In this document: one piece after another, positions 1 through 7,888 of the stretch | Numbering within the stretch: position 1 is the first letter of the stretch | Layout: every line of letters starts with the position of its first letter | NCBI RefSeq assembly: GCF_000833605.1 | Contig: NZ_JXTG01000018.1 | Coordinates: forward strand, 1 to 42,215 | Origin: Anoxybacillus ayderensis | GTDB lineage: Bacteria; Bacillota; Bacilli; Bacillales; Anoxybacillaceae | Direction of reading: 5' to 3' | DNA length: 42,215 nucleotides | The notes under the pieces: generated by a model | Seen by the model: the letters and a program-made list of their open reading frames with translations, nothing else | Told to the model about the DNA's origin: nothing | Databases searched by the model: none | Position numbers and translations under genes: made by a program

Positions 1-296
1 AGACGAGCAACAGGCGAAACGACGTTTGGAGTCTTGGATTCATCGGTATTCGTTTTGTCCTTGTTCGGTTGTGCGCGCGATTGCAAAAGCGCTCGTCAAG
101 CGAACAGAAGAAATCGTTTCTTGCATTTTATCCCCTTACTCGAATGGGAAAATGGAAGGAACGAATAACAAGATCAAGCTGATCAAACGTCGGGGATATG
201 GATACAGAAATATCCAGCGTTTTGCATTACGGGTTCGGTTAGAAACGACTAACATACTTTAATGGCAGGTGCAAGTACATCTTTTGGTGATGAACC
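1..296 (+). mobile_element. Right end of an ISL3-like insertion sequence
   Basis: The window opens inside a transposase gene, followed by about 34 bases of non-coding DNA before a broken chromosomal gene resumes. The probable outer end is GATGAACC near 289-296, because codons fitting the interrupted downstream protein begin at 294-297. ISL3 elements usually make 8-bp target duplications, so ATTGTTAT (297-304) would be the flank to look for at the other end, which is outside the window. The exact boundary is inferred. Confidence 0.6.
2..262 (+). CDS. ISL3-family transposase, C-terminal fragment (5' end outside window)
   Basis: The frame is open from the first bases and ends at TAA 260-262, giving about 86 residues. 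The C-terminal segment YSNGKMEGTNNKIK followed by KRRGYGYRN is the usual last catalytic block of ISL3 (IS204/IS1001/IS1165) DDE transposases, in which a Glu (here in MEGTNNKIK) is the third acidic residue. An internal TTG at 26 could be mistaken for a start, but the reading frame continues upstream of it, so this is the tail of a longer protein. Family assignment is from motif recall. Confidence 0.75.
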   Translation, partial: DEQQAKRRLESWIHRYSFCPCSVVRAIAKALVKRTEEIVSCILSPYSNGKMEGTNNKIKLIKRRGYGYRNIQRFALRVRLETTNIL

Positions 297-539
297 ATTG
301 TTATGTATGATGCTCAAGGAGTGCGTCATCAAGCAGGAGAGCTAGCTATTCGTGTAAATGAATTAACTGAAGAAATCGAAAAGATAAAAGGAGCTCCTGA
401 TGATGGTAAGCTTGATCGAAAAGAGGAGTTATTGCGTGAACGGCTTGGTCATCAGCCAATTGAAGTTATTGGCGGAGCGTTTCTTGGTATTGTTACAGGC
501 GGGTTATCTTATGTCATAAGTAGAAAGCGCTCGCTATGA
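294..539 (+). pseudogene. Truncated divergent PAP2 (YuiD-like) membrane protein
   Basis: Only the C-terminal half of a YuiD-type protein remains (about 80 residues against roughly 158 in Bacillus). The visible part has the family's MYDAQGVRHQAGE block, a charged linker, then LGHQPIEVIGGAFLG and a final hydrophobic segment. The upstream frame hits a stop at 291-293, inside what appears to be the end of the neighbouring IS. The ATG at 303 is therefore an internal Met and not a native start. The N-terminal membrane segments and first phosphatase-like motifs are missing, so I regard it as inactivated by the insertion. The stop codon lies within a strong terminator hairpin. Confidence 0.7.
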
Positions 540-557
540 GAGGCGAGCGCTCTTTTT
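526..557 (+). terminator. Rho-independent terminator after the yuiD remnant
   Basis: A 9-bp perfect stem, AGCGCTCGC (526-534) with GCGAGCGCT (543-551), is followed by CTTTTT. It overlaps the stop of the yuiD remnant and the last codon of the convergent EamA gene, so it may also serve the minus strand. Confidence 0.8.
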
Positions 558-1430
558 CCTTTGCCATATATGTTGAGGGAGTTCGGAAAAAATCATTCCT
601 AATAAAATGAGTGCAGCCCCGAATAAAGCGGCCTGTTGAAGACGCTCATCATTCCATATATACGCAGTCAAAGCAGCAAAAACAGGTTCTAGAGCAAAAA
701 TTAAAGCAACACGTGTTGGAGATGTATATTGTTGAAAATGCGTTTGAATAAAGAAAGCAATTGTTGTTGCGAATAGTGCGGTGATGAGTAAAGCGACCCA
801 TACATCAAATTTTAAAAAAATGGAGAGCGGAACAACGGACCAATCTTCGAACAAATATGAACATATAAAACAAATAATAGATACGGTCTGAACTTGAACG
901 GTTGTTAGCAGGACGGCTGAAAATTTTGTCGCATAAATGCTTGTTGAAACGATATGTAATGCAAAAGCGATGGCGCATAAAAAGACGAAGAGATCACCTT
1001 TGTTCATTGACATATCTCCATTTATAGTCAAAAAATATAGCCCACACGTAGCTAACACACTTCCAACGACAGCATTCAGCGAAGGTTTTTGCTTTAAAAT
1101 CATAAATGAAAGAAAAGGGACGAGAACAACATTTAATCCAGTAATGAATCCTGCTTTTGATGAAGTAGTGTACAATAAGCCGATCGTTTGAAAAGCATAT
1201 CCAAGACATAACCAAATGCCAAGAATAAATCCAGCGCGTATAAGTTGCTTATCTAGCGGTTTTCGTTCAAAGATAAATACCCAAATCCATAGCAATATAC
1301 TTGCGATCGCAAAACGTACGCCATTAAATAACAATGGGGGCAAAAAAGCAATGGCGTTTTGAACGACGACAAACGTAGCGCCCCAAACGAAAGCGACAAA
1401 CAATAAACTTATATCTGCTTTATACTTCAT
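534..1430 (-). CDS. EamA/DMT-family transporter
   Basis: This 298-residue polytopic protein has about ten hydrophobic segments arranged as two EamA repeats, as in the drug/metabolite transporter superfamily. The first repeat starts FVAFVWGATFVVVQ and the second contains the conserved ALIFALEPVFAAL followed by GAALILLGM. The start is the ATG at 1428-1430 with AAAGGAGC just upstream; the longer open frame to 1598 has no ribosome site and runs into the neighbouring transporter gene. The substrate cannot be read from sequence; relatives export amino acids, metabolites or drugs. Confidence 0.85.
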   Translation of the reverse strand: MKYKADISLLFVAFVWGATFVVVQNAIAFLPPLLFNGVRFAIASILLWIWVFIFERKPLDKQLIRAGFILGIWLCLGYAFQTIGLLYTTSSKAGFITGLNVVLVPFLSFMILKQKPSLNAVVGSVLATCGLYFLTINGDMSMNKGDLFVFLCAIAFALHIVSTSIYATKFSAVLLTTVQVQTVSIICFICSYLFEDWSVVPLSIFLKFDVWVALLITALFATTIAFFIQTHFQQYTSPTRVALIFALEPVFAALTAYIWNDERLQQAALFGAALILLGMIFSELPQHIWQRKKSARLS

Positions 1431-1489
1431 ATTCCGCTCCTTTACAAGAAATGTTGTATAAGACCGAAGTCTCATACAACATTTTACCA

Positions 1490-2173
1490 TCATTCCATAT
1501 ATTTTGGGGATATTTTTTTGGCGATATATACGAACGGTGTATCTAACGTTGCGACAATCCATTTTAATACATATGTCGTAATAAAAATTTGTAGCCAATC
1601 ATGAAATGGGAATACACCGAGAAACGCGATTGATGTGAAAACGAGCGTATCGACCAATTGGCTAATCATCGTACTTCCGTTATTGCGAATCCAAAGTTGA
1701 GAATCATGCGGGAATTTCTTTTTAAACCAATGAAACAAGTAAACATCAAGTGACTGGCTAATTAAAAAAGCAAGCAAACTACCAAGTGCGATACGTGGCA
1801 ACAAACCGAAAATGGTTTCTAATGCTGGTTGTGCGAAGTCGGTAGCATGCGGTTTAAATAATAAAGCAAGTTGCATCACGATCGTGAGTGAAATGAGTGT
1901 AAAAAAGCCGAGCCATACCGCTTTTTGTGCTTCTTTTTTTCCGTATTTTTCACTTAAAATGTCAGTCACTAAAAAGGCGGTTCCGTACATGACGTTTCCA
2001 AGTGTAGCTGTCATGCCAAGCAATTCAACCGTTTTAACGACTTGTAAATTAGCGACAACAGTAGAAAAGCCGATCCAGACGAATAAACCTGAGCGACCAA
2101 AGAAACGATAAATGAGCAATACAAGTGAAAATGTAATGATGGCAGAAAAAAGACCGAGTATTTCATTGAACAA
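1490..2173 (-). CDS. Queuosine precursor transporter (YhhQ/VUT family)
   Basis: A 227-residue membrane protein with six hydrophobic segments. It carries the family hallmarks YGTAFLVTDILSEKYGKKEA near the middle of the N-terminal half and later SQSLDVYLFHWFKK and STMISQLVDTLVF. Proteins of this family (YhhQ in E. coli, YpdP in B. subtilis) import queuine precursors used in tRNA wobble modification. I chose the TTG at 2171-2173 as start because GGGAGGG sits six bases before it; the longer frame to 2224 lacks a ribosome site. It is divergent from the RNase H-like gene. Confidence 0.85.
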   Translation of the reverse strand: MFNEILGLFSAIITFSLVLLIYRFFGRSGLFVWIGFSTVVANLQVVKTVELLGMTATLGNVMYGTAFLVTDILSEKYGKKEAQKAVWLGFFTLISLTIVMQLALLFKPHATDFAQPALETIFGLLPRIALGSLLAFLISQSLDVYLFHWFKKKFPHDSQLWIRNNGSTMISQLVDTLVFTSIAFLGVFPFHDWLQIFITTYVLKWIVATLDTPFVYIAKKISPKYME

Positions 2174-2282
2174 GATGATCCCTCCCTCGTATGAAAGTAT
2201 AAAGGCACAAAGGATATTATACAATTGAGATCATTTTTTGTCTAAACTGTTATAATAAAATCAAAAAGAAAAGGTGAGCGAC

Positions 2283-2942
2283 ATGAAGGTGTTTATGGAG
2301 TGGACGTATGTAACACCGAAAAAAAAGGAAATGGTATGGACATCAAAAGAAATGGAAGTGGAGGAGGCTTTATCTTTTGCAGAAGATATAGAGAAAACAG
2401 GAAGAGTAAAACAACTTTTATTTTATGATACACGTGGTGTGGCATGGACGAAGAAAGAGCTAATCAAGCTAATGAAAGAAATTGAAACAGAGCCACATGA
2501 TATTGTTGCCTATTTTGATGGTGGTTTTGACCATGAAACAAAAAAAGCGGGAGTTGGCGTTGTTATTTATTATAAACAAAACGGCGATCTGTTTCGTATA
2601 CGTGCAAATGCGCAGCTAGATGAATTGCAGTCAAATAATGAAGCGGAGTATGCAGCATTCTATTTTTTACTCGAACAGCTTGAACATCTTGGTGTTCATC
2701 ATTTACCCGTTGTTTTTCGCGGGGATGCACATGTCGTATTTCATCAATTATCGGATGAATGGCCTGTATTTTCAGAAGAAGGGAGATGGGTTGAGCGAAT
2801 TGAGCAAAAAATGAAGAAGCTTTGTATTTCACCAATTTATGAACCAATTCGTAGAAAACAAAATGGTGAAGCGGATCAATTAGCGACACAAGCGCTTCAT
2901 GGAACGATCATTACGAGTACAATGCGGTTGGAGCGTGAATGA
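2283..2942 (+). CDS. RNase H-like (reverse-transcriptase-like, YpeP-type) protein
   Basis: The 219-residue protein has a lysine-rich N-terminal region of about 70 residues and a C-terminal RNase HI fold. The four acidic catalytic positions are visible: D79 in AYFDGG, E120 or E122 in NNEAEY, D148 in FRGDAH and D198 in NGEADQLA. The complete acidic set suggests an active nuclease on RNA/DNA hybrids, although it is not the housekeeping RnhB/RnhC. The start is ATG 2283, since AAGGTGAG is its ribosome site and overlaps the alternative GTG 2274. Its stop overlaps the next start (ATGATGA), implying co-translation with the zinc-finger gene. Confidence 0.8.
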   Translation: MKVFMEWTYVTPKKKEMVWTSKEMEVEEALSFAEDIEKTGRVKQLLFYDTRGVAWTKKELIKLMKEIETEPHDIVAYFDGGFDHETKKAGVGVVIYYKQNGDLFRIRANAQLDELQSNNEAEYAAFYFLLEQLEHLGVHHLPVVFRGDAHVVFHQLSDEWPVFSEEGRWVERIEQKMKKLCISPIYEPIRRKQNGEADQLATQALHGTIITSTMRLERE

Positions 2943-3130
2943 TGAATCGAAAAGATGTATTACTTCGGTTAAATGAGTTGTTTGATACGTATTGCCAAGA
3001 ATGTTTTGTGAAAAGAACATTTCGTAAAGAGTGCGGAAAGTCGTATGCGCAATCGTTTTGCATTCAAACATGTACAGTAGGCGAAAAAATACAACAATAC
3101 GGTCAGTTGCTTGTGAAACAAAAAACATAA
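2939..3130 (+). CDS. Small zinc-finger protein (YpeQ-like)
   Basis: This 63-residue protein contains CQEC (CxxC) near residue 20, then C32, and a later CIQTC, spaced like a small structural zinc finger. It matches the short zinc-finger protein that follows the RNase H-like gene in Bacillus. Its start overlaps the upstream stop by four bases, so the two are likely translated together. No biochemical role is known to me. A strong bidirectional terminator follows directly. Confidence 0.7.
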   Translation: MMNRKDVLLRLNELFDTYCQECFVKRTFRKECGKSYAQSFCIQTCTVGEKIQQYGQLLVKQKT

Positions 3131-3168
3131 CAACAGAGTGTCCCGTATACTCGGGACACTCTGTTGTT
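3129..3168. terminator. Bidirectional terminator between convergent genes
   Basis: A perfect 17-bp inverted repeat (3129-3145 with 3152-3168, loop TATACT) overlaps the end of the zinc-finger gene and the stop of the DUF2564 gene. It can end transcription from both sides. Confidence 0.85.
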
Positions 3169-3445
3169 ACATGTGACTGATCGTCTCTGATAATTGATGA
3201 TGTGCGTCTGCTAGTTCCTTTTCGCATTGTAACAACAACGGATCTTCTGCGCCTGTTTTGGCGCGCGCGATCGCTTCTTTGGCATTTTTAATTGCCTGTT
3301 TTGCATGATCAAACGCATGGTCATCTAAGCTCATCGTTGCTGCTGCCACCATTTTTTTGGCTGACTCAACCGCCAAACGCGCATTTTCGATTTCTGTAAA
3401 TACGCTATCGGACTGAAGATGCGGTTTTTTTGGATTTTGTGTCAT
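3167..3445 (-). CDS. DUF2564 family protein
   Basis: A 92-residue hydrophilic, alanine-rich, predicted all-helical protein. The segment ARLAVESAKKMVAAATMSLD followed by repeated AKxAIxxAKxAIARAK is the pattern I associate with DUF2564, short Bacillaceae proteins of unknown function often found beside a cold-shock gene, as here. GGAGGG lies eight bases before the ATG at 3443-3445. The heptad-like Ala/Lys spacing suggests helical hairpins or coiled coil. No enzymatic motif is visible. Confidence 0.65.
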   Translation of the reverse strand: MTQNPKKPHLQSDSVFTEIENARLAVESAKKMVAAATMSLDDHAFDHAKQAIKNAKEAIARAKTGAEDPLLLQCEKELADAHHQLSETISHM

Positions 3446-3498
3446 TACTATCCCTCCTCGTTTGTAGTATTTGTGTGAAAGGAGGCGAGTATGTAATG

Positions 3499-3526
3499 AA
3501 AAAAGACCAGCGTTTGCTGGTCTTTT
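3499..3526 (-). terminator. Terminator of the cold-shock gene
   Basis: Stem AAAAGACCAGC (3501-3511) with GCTGGTCTTTT (3516-3526). The minus strand ends in a run of T, placing it just after the csp stop codon. Confidence 0.85.
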
Positions 3527-3557
3527 CGTCGAGCTATATATGAATCATCTCAGACGA

Positions 3558-3758
3558 TTATAATTTCACTACGTTTGCAGCTTGAGGGCCACGGTTTCCT
3601 TGAACGATTTCAAAAGAAACAGCTTGACCTTCTTCTAACGTTTTGTAGCCTTCACCTTGGATTGCTGTGAAGTGTACGAATACATCGTCTCCGCCTTCAA
3701 CTTCGATGAATCCGTAACCTTTTTCATTGTTAAACCATTTTACTTTACCGTTTTGCAT
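3558..3758 (-). CDS. cspD: Cold-shock protein (CspB/CspD type)
   Basis: A 66-residue single OB-fold cold-shock domain, the standard length. RNP-1 (KGYGFIEV, residues 13-20) and RNP-2 (VFVHFTAI, residues 27-34) are intact, so it should bind single-stranded RNA/DNA as an RNA chaperone in the cytoplasm. AGGAGG precedes the ATG. A roughly 100-base leader with its own hairpin and a good promoter lie upstream, typical of csp genes whose leaders control stability and translation. The choice of cspD over cspB is by similarity to memory and is uncertain. Confidence 0.9.
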   Translation of the reverse strand: MQNGKVKWFNNEKGYGFIEVEGGDDVFVHFTAIQGEGYKTLEEGQAVSFEIVQGNRGPQAANVVKL

Positions 3759-3782
3759 AATACTGAATCCTCCTAATACCTT

Positions 3783-3798
3783 TTAGCCAATAGGCTAA
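3783..3798 (-). promoter_or_regulatory. Hairpin in the csp 5' leader
   Basis: TTAGCC-AATA-GGCTAA forms a short stem-loop just upstream of the AGGAGG of the cold-shock gene. Cold-shock leaders commonly fold differently at low temperature; this hairpin is a candidate element, with function inferred only from position. Confidence 0.4.
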
Positions 3799-3867
3799 TG
3801 AAAAAATTTTTCATATAACGGAATATATCCACAGCAACCAATCGGTGCAGGATATATATTCAGTTAG

Positions 3868-3896
3868 ATGATAATTAGACTATACACGAATGACAA
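3868..3896 (-). promoter_or_regulatory. Promoter of the cold-shock gene
   Basis: On the minus strand TTGTCA (3891-3896) and TATCAT (3868-3873) are separated by exactly 17 bases, a good sigma-A promoter. It predicts a start near 3861 and a leader of about 100 bases. Confidence 0.7.
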
Positions 3897-4006
3897 GGAA
3901 GAGTCAAGACAAAAAGGCGATTTTTTCAAAAAATTTTTTTAGAGGAGGATTTTTGTAATAAGTGCATAACATTAACAGTAAGGAGTATAGAAAGGGAGTG
4001 AGCGGC

Positions 4007-4255
4007 ATGTATCGTGGTCAAATTTGTGGAAAAGAAGTCATCATTAAGTTAAGTAACCATGTACGAAAGCAAAAAGTCGATCAAGAAAAGCTATATCAAA
4101 CGGTTTTAGCGTTTAGCGAAGCAGCATTTGAACAGCAGAAAGAACAATTTGGTATTGTAAGCAAACAAGGGTTAATTGTTGCCTCGGTTGAACAGCATGA
4201 TTTGCCTGTGATTTCGGTAGATTATATCATTCCGTCTCACCATGTATATGATTAA
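4007..4255 (+). CDS. Conserved-looking hypothetical protein, 82 aa
   Basis: I do not recognise this protein. It starts at ATG 4007, where AAGGGAGTGAG lies at good distance; a longer frame from GTG 3962 has its ribosome site too far away. The sequence is soluble and mixed alpha/beta: a basic N-terminal strand region (KEVIIKLSNHVRKQK), a helix rich in Glu/Gln, and a C-terminal part with VSVDYIIPS. It is monocistronic, flanked by the csp promoter region and its own terminator, and codon use looks like its neighbours. Confidence 0.6.
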   Translation: MYRGQICGKEVIIKLSNHVRKQKVDQEKLYQTVLAFSEAAFEQQKEQFGIVSKQGLIVASVEQHDLPVISVDYIIPSHHVYD

Positions 4256-4277
4256 AGCCCAGATCATCCTGGGCTTT
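4254..4277 (+). terminator. Terminator after the 82-aa ORF
   Basis: AAAGCCCAG (4254-4262) pairs with CTGGGCTTT (4269-4277), overlapping the stop codon. The T run is short. Confidence 0.65.
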
Positions 4278-4378
4278 CACTATGATAGGTGTTATTTCGT
4301 GATTCATGAATTTTTTTATGGAAAACAACTGTGAAAATATGTATGATCATAAATATATGAGGATAAAGGTGGGAAGAT

Positions 4379-4783
4379 ATGATGATGAAACGATGGACGA
4401 TTCAAACAACGAAGCGAGATGAGTTTGTAGATGTTACTTCGTTTGTTCAATCATTTGTTACAGAAAGTGGAGTACAAGAAGGAATTGCTGTTGTTTATTG
4501 TCCACATACAACCACAGGAATGACGATAAATGAAAATGCTGATCCAGATGTGAAACGAGACATGATTCGTCGTTTTGATGAGTTGTATCCATGGCATCAT
4601 GCGCTTGATCGGCATAGTGAAGGAAATACTGCGGCACATATGAAAGCAAGCACGGTTGGATCATCGGTGCATGTTATTGTCACGAAAGGTCAGCTGCTTC
4701 TTGGGACATGGCAAGGCATTTATTTTTGCGAGTTCGATGGGCCGAGAACGCGTACATTTTATGTAAAGGTGATGGAAGGATGA
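4379..4783 (+). CDS. YjbQ family protein (UPF0047)
   Basis: A 134-residue cytoplasmic protein of the YjbQ/UPF0047 family, sometimes described as having weak thiamine-phosphate synthase activity. Family motifs [15 protein letters not shown] (residues 40-54), [13 protein letters not shown] and [15 protein letters not shown] are all present, including the His and Glu residues thought to line the active site. Three consecutive ATG codons begin the gene; AAGGTGGG upstream fits any of them. The last codons overlap the glpP start (ATGA), so it is co-transcribed with the antiterminator, although no functional link is evident. Confidence 0.85.
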   Translation: MMMKRWTIQTTKRDEFVDVTSFVQSFVTESGVQEGIAVVYCPHTTTGMTINENADPDVKRDMIRRFDELYPWHHALDRHSEGNTAAHMKASTVGSSVHVIVTKGQLLLGTWQGIYFCEFDGPRTRTFYVKVMEG

Positions 4784-5331
4784 ACGGACAACGTATTTTG
4801 CCTGCTGTACGTTCGATGAAAGATTTTGATAAACTTATCAAAATGAATTACGAATATGGGGTATTTTTAGATATTCATATTGGTATGCTGAAAAGTGTGT
4901 ATACATACGCAAATGAACATGGTAAAAAAATGTTTCTTCACGTTGACTTAATTCAAGGGCTAAAAAGCGACGAATATGCGACGGAATTTTTATGTCAGCT
5001 CGTCAAACCATATGGATTGATTTCGACAAAAAGCAGCGTAATTACGAAAGCGAAACAAAAAGGTGTGATCGCAATTCAACGCACATTTATTATTGATTCG
5101 AATGCGTTTGAGCGAAGCGTTCAACTTGTAGAAAAAACAAACCCGGATTATATTGAAGTGTTGCCCGGTGTTGTTCCGAAAGTCATTTCCCAACTTCATG
5201 AACGAACGGGGAAGGACATTATCGCTGGCGGATTAATAGAAAATGAAACAGAGGTCGAAGCAGCGCTTGCCGCAGGGGCTGTTGCGGTAACGACATCAAA
5301 TGTCGAACTTTGGCGGTATTTTGCTCCGTAA
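4780..5331 (+). CDS. glpP: Glycerol-3-phosphate-responsive antiterminator GlpP
   Basis: A 183-residue TIM-barrel-like RNA-binding antiterminator. It starts [11 protein letters not shown] and contains [37 protein letters not shown] and [13 protein letters not shown], all typical of GlpP. In B. subtilis GlpP with glycerol 3-phosphate binds leader mRNA and lets polymerase pass a terminator ahead of glycerol genes. The start ATG 4780 overlaps the yjbQ stop; an upstream in-frame start at 4708 lies inside yjbQ and is rejected. A leader with a terminator and a competing hairpin follows immediately, ahead of glpK. Confidence 0.93.
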   Translation: MNGQRILPAVRSMKDFDKLIKMNYEYGVFLDIHIGMLKSVYTYANEHGKKMFLHVDLIQGLKSDEYATEFLCQLVKPYGLISTKSSVITKAKQKGVIAIQRTFIIDSNAFERSVQLVEKTNPDYIEVLPGVVPKVISQLHERTGKDIIAGGLIENETEVEAALAAGAVAVTTSNVELWRYFAP

Positions 5332-5339
5332 CAAATGTA

Positions 5340-5355
5340 TTGACAGCGTTTTCAA
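5340..5355 (+). promoter_or_regulatory. Putative CcpA cre site at the glpK promoter
   Basis: TTGACAGCGTTTTCAA fits the Bacillus cre pattern WTGNNARCGNWWWCAW at every defined position and overlaps a TTGACA -35 box. Glycerol genes of B. subtilis are CcpA-controlled. The matching -10 is unclear: TATAAT at 5369-5374 is 23 bases away, while the 17-base spacing gives the poor TAGTCT. Confidence 0.6.
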
Positions 5356-5390
5356 AAACGATTAGTCTTATAATTAAGTTTATTATGTTA

Positions 5391-6950
<1,560 letters not shown>

Positions 6951-6956
6951 AAAAAA

Positions 6957-6988
6957 AACCAGCTACCCACTCGGTAGCTGGTTTTTTT
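6957..6988 (+). terminator. Terminator of glpK
   Basis: AACCAGCTACC pairs with GGTAGCTGGTT around a five-base loop (6957-6984), followed by a run of T to 6987. Confidence 0.9.
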
Positions 6989-6995
6989 AAAAATA

Positions 6996-7019
6996 AAACT
7001 ATGTTCTAAATAATCAATA
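6996..7019 (+). repeat. 24-bp intergenic repeat, copy 1
   Basis: This segment, beginning AAACTATGTTC and ending AATCAATA, is identical to 13998-14021. Both copies lie just after a Rho-independent terminator. No gene or palindrome explains it. Confidence 0.8.
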
Positions 7020-7052
7020 GAAAAACAGAAATATTTCATCAATATAACCGTT

Positions 7053-7082
7053 TTCACATAAAAAAAAATGTGATAATATAAT
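7053..7082 (+). promoter_or_regulatory. Candidate promoter and inverted repeat upstream of DUF5317 gene
   Basis: TTCACA (7053-7058) and TATAAT (7077-7082) are 18 bases apart. TCACAT (7054-7059) and ATGTGA (7068-7073) form an inverted repeat separated by eight A inside this promoter, so an operator is possible. No regulator is identified. Confidence 0.5.
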
Positions 7083-7129
7083 CAATAAAAAGACAAAAAA
7101 TTTTGGTTTTAAAGAAATGTGAGGGCTAT

Positions 7130-7711
7130 ATGGTATACGATGGAATTATTTTAGGAATTCTCATTGGCTTATTTCGCGGAGGTAATTTCAAAGGCATCGC
7201 AACTTTGAAGTTAAAAGGAGGTTGGATTTTTCCAATCTTATTGCTTGTGCAATGGATTTTTTTCTTGTTGCAGGATCGTATCGCTATTTTAGCGAATATA
7301 AGTAACATCACATTTATCGTTGTCTACATCGTTGGATTAACGTTCATTTGGCTTAATCGTCATTATCCGGGGATGAAAACGATTTTTGCTGGTGTGCTTT
7401 TAAATTTCATTGTCATTGCTTTGAATGGCGGTAGAATGCCTGTTTCACTTGAAGCGACACAAGCTGTTTTAGGACAAGAATACGTCGAGCTTCTAAAAAC
7501 AGGACTTTACGGGAAGCATACGGCTATTACAAATGACACCATTTTCCCGTTCTTAGGGGACATTATCCCTTTAGCACCGCCTTATCCGCGTGCAAAAGTG
7601 ATTAGCATAGGCGATGTAGTCATGAATATTGGTGTGTTTTTGTTTATTCAGTATTTAATGATGAAGGAAAAACAAACAAATTCTCTTCAACCAACACATG
7701 AAGGGAGGTGA
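7130..7711 (+). CDS. DUF5317 domain membrane protein
   Basis: A 193-residue protein with about five hydrophobic segments. Family marks are GIILGILIGLFRGG near the start, LNFIVIALNGGRMPVS in the middle, LYGKHTAI, and the C-terminal FLGDIIPLAPPYPRAKVISIGDVVMNIG. DUF5317 proteins have no assigned biochemical role. The start is ATG 7130 after GAGGG; the upstream TTG 7103 has no ribosome site. It ends five bases before a 31-aa ORF with its own strong ribosome site, and a GGDEF/HD-GYP gene follows, suggesting a signalling neighbourhood. Confidence 0.8.
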   Translation: MVYDGIILGILIGLFRGGNFKGIATLKLKGGWIFPILLLVQWIFFLLQDRIAILANISNITFIVVYIVGLTFIWLNRHYPGMKTIFAGVLLNFIVIALNGGRMPVSLEATQAVLGQEYVELLKTGLYGKHTAITNDTIFPFLGDIIPLAPPYPRAKVISIGDVVMNIGVFLFIQYLMMKEKQTNSLQPTHEGR

Positions 7712-7716
7712 AAAAC

Positions 7717-7812
7717 ATGAACGCACGCGTGAAAAACGTACTTATTAATCTCGTCGTTATCGGTTCTGTTATTGTTGCGTTGACTTCAGGGATTAGAATA
7801 ATTGGGGTATAA
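7717..7812 (+). CDS. 31-aa hydrophobic peptide downstream of DUF5317
   Basis: ATG 7717 to TAA 7810 encodes MNARVKNVLINLV followed by a single hydrophobic stretch (VIGSVIVALTSGIRIIGV). GGGAGGTG lies at ideal distance and overlaps the stop of the DUF5317 gene, so coupled translation is likely. A short terminator follows, closing a two-gene unit. One predicted transmembrane helix with a basic N-terminus (Arg4, Lys6) suggests a membrane micro-protein. It is below the size cut-off of most annotation, and its role is unknown. Confidence 0.65.
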   Translation: MNARVKNVLINLVVIGSVIVALTSGIRIIGV

Positions 7813-7821
7813 ATAAATTGG

Positions 7822-7845
7822 GGAGGTTTTACCTCCTTTATTTTT
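7822..7845 (+). terminator. Terminator after the 31-aa peptide
   Basis: GGAGGT (7822-7827) pairs with ACCTCC (7831-7836) around three T, followed by TTTATTTTT. Confidence 0.65.
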
Positions 7846-7888
7846 AACATTTTTATCCGATTATAGATTCAGGGTGAGTGACTAATAT

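Noticed and set aside
3962-4006. Upstream GTG start (3962) for the 82-aa ORF
   Set aside because: Its nearest AGGAGG is 13 bases away, whereas ATG 4007 has AAGGGAGTGAG at normal spacing.
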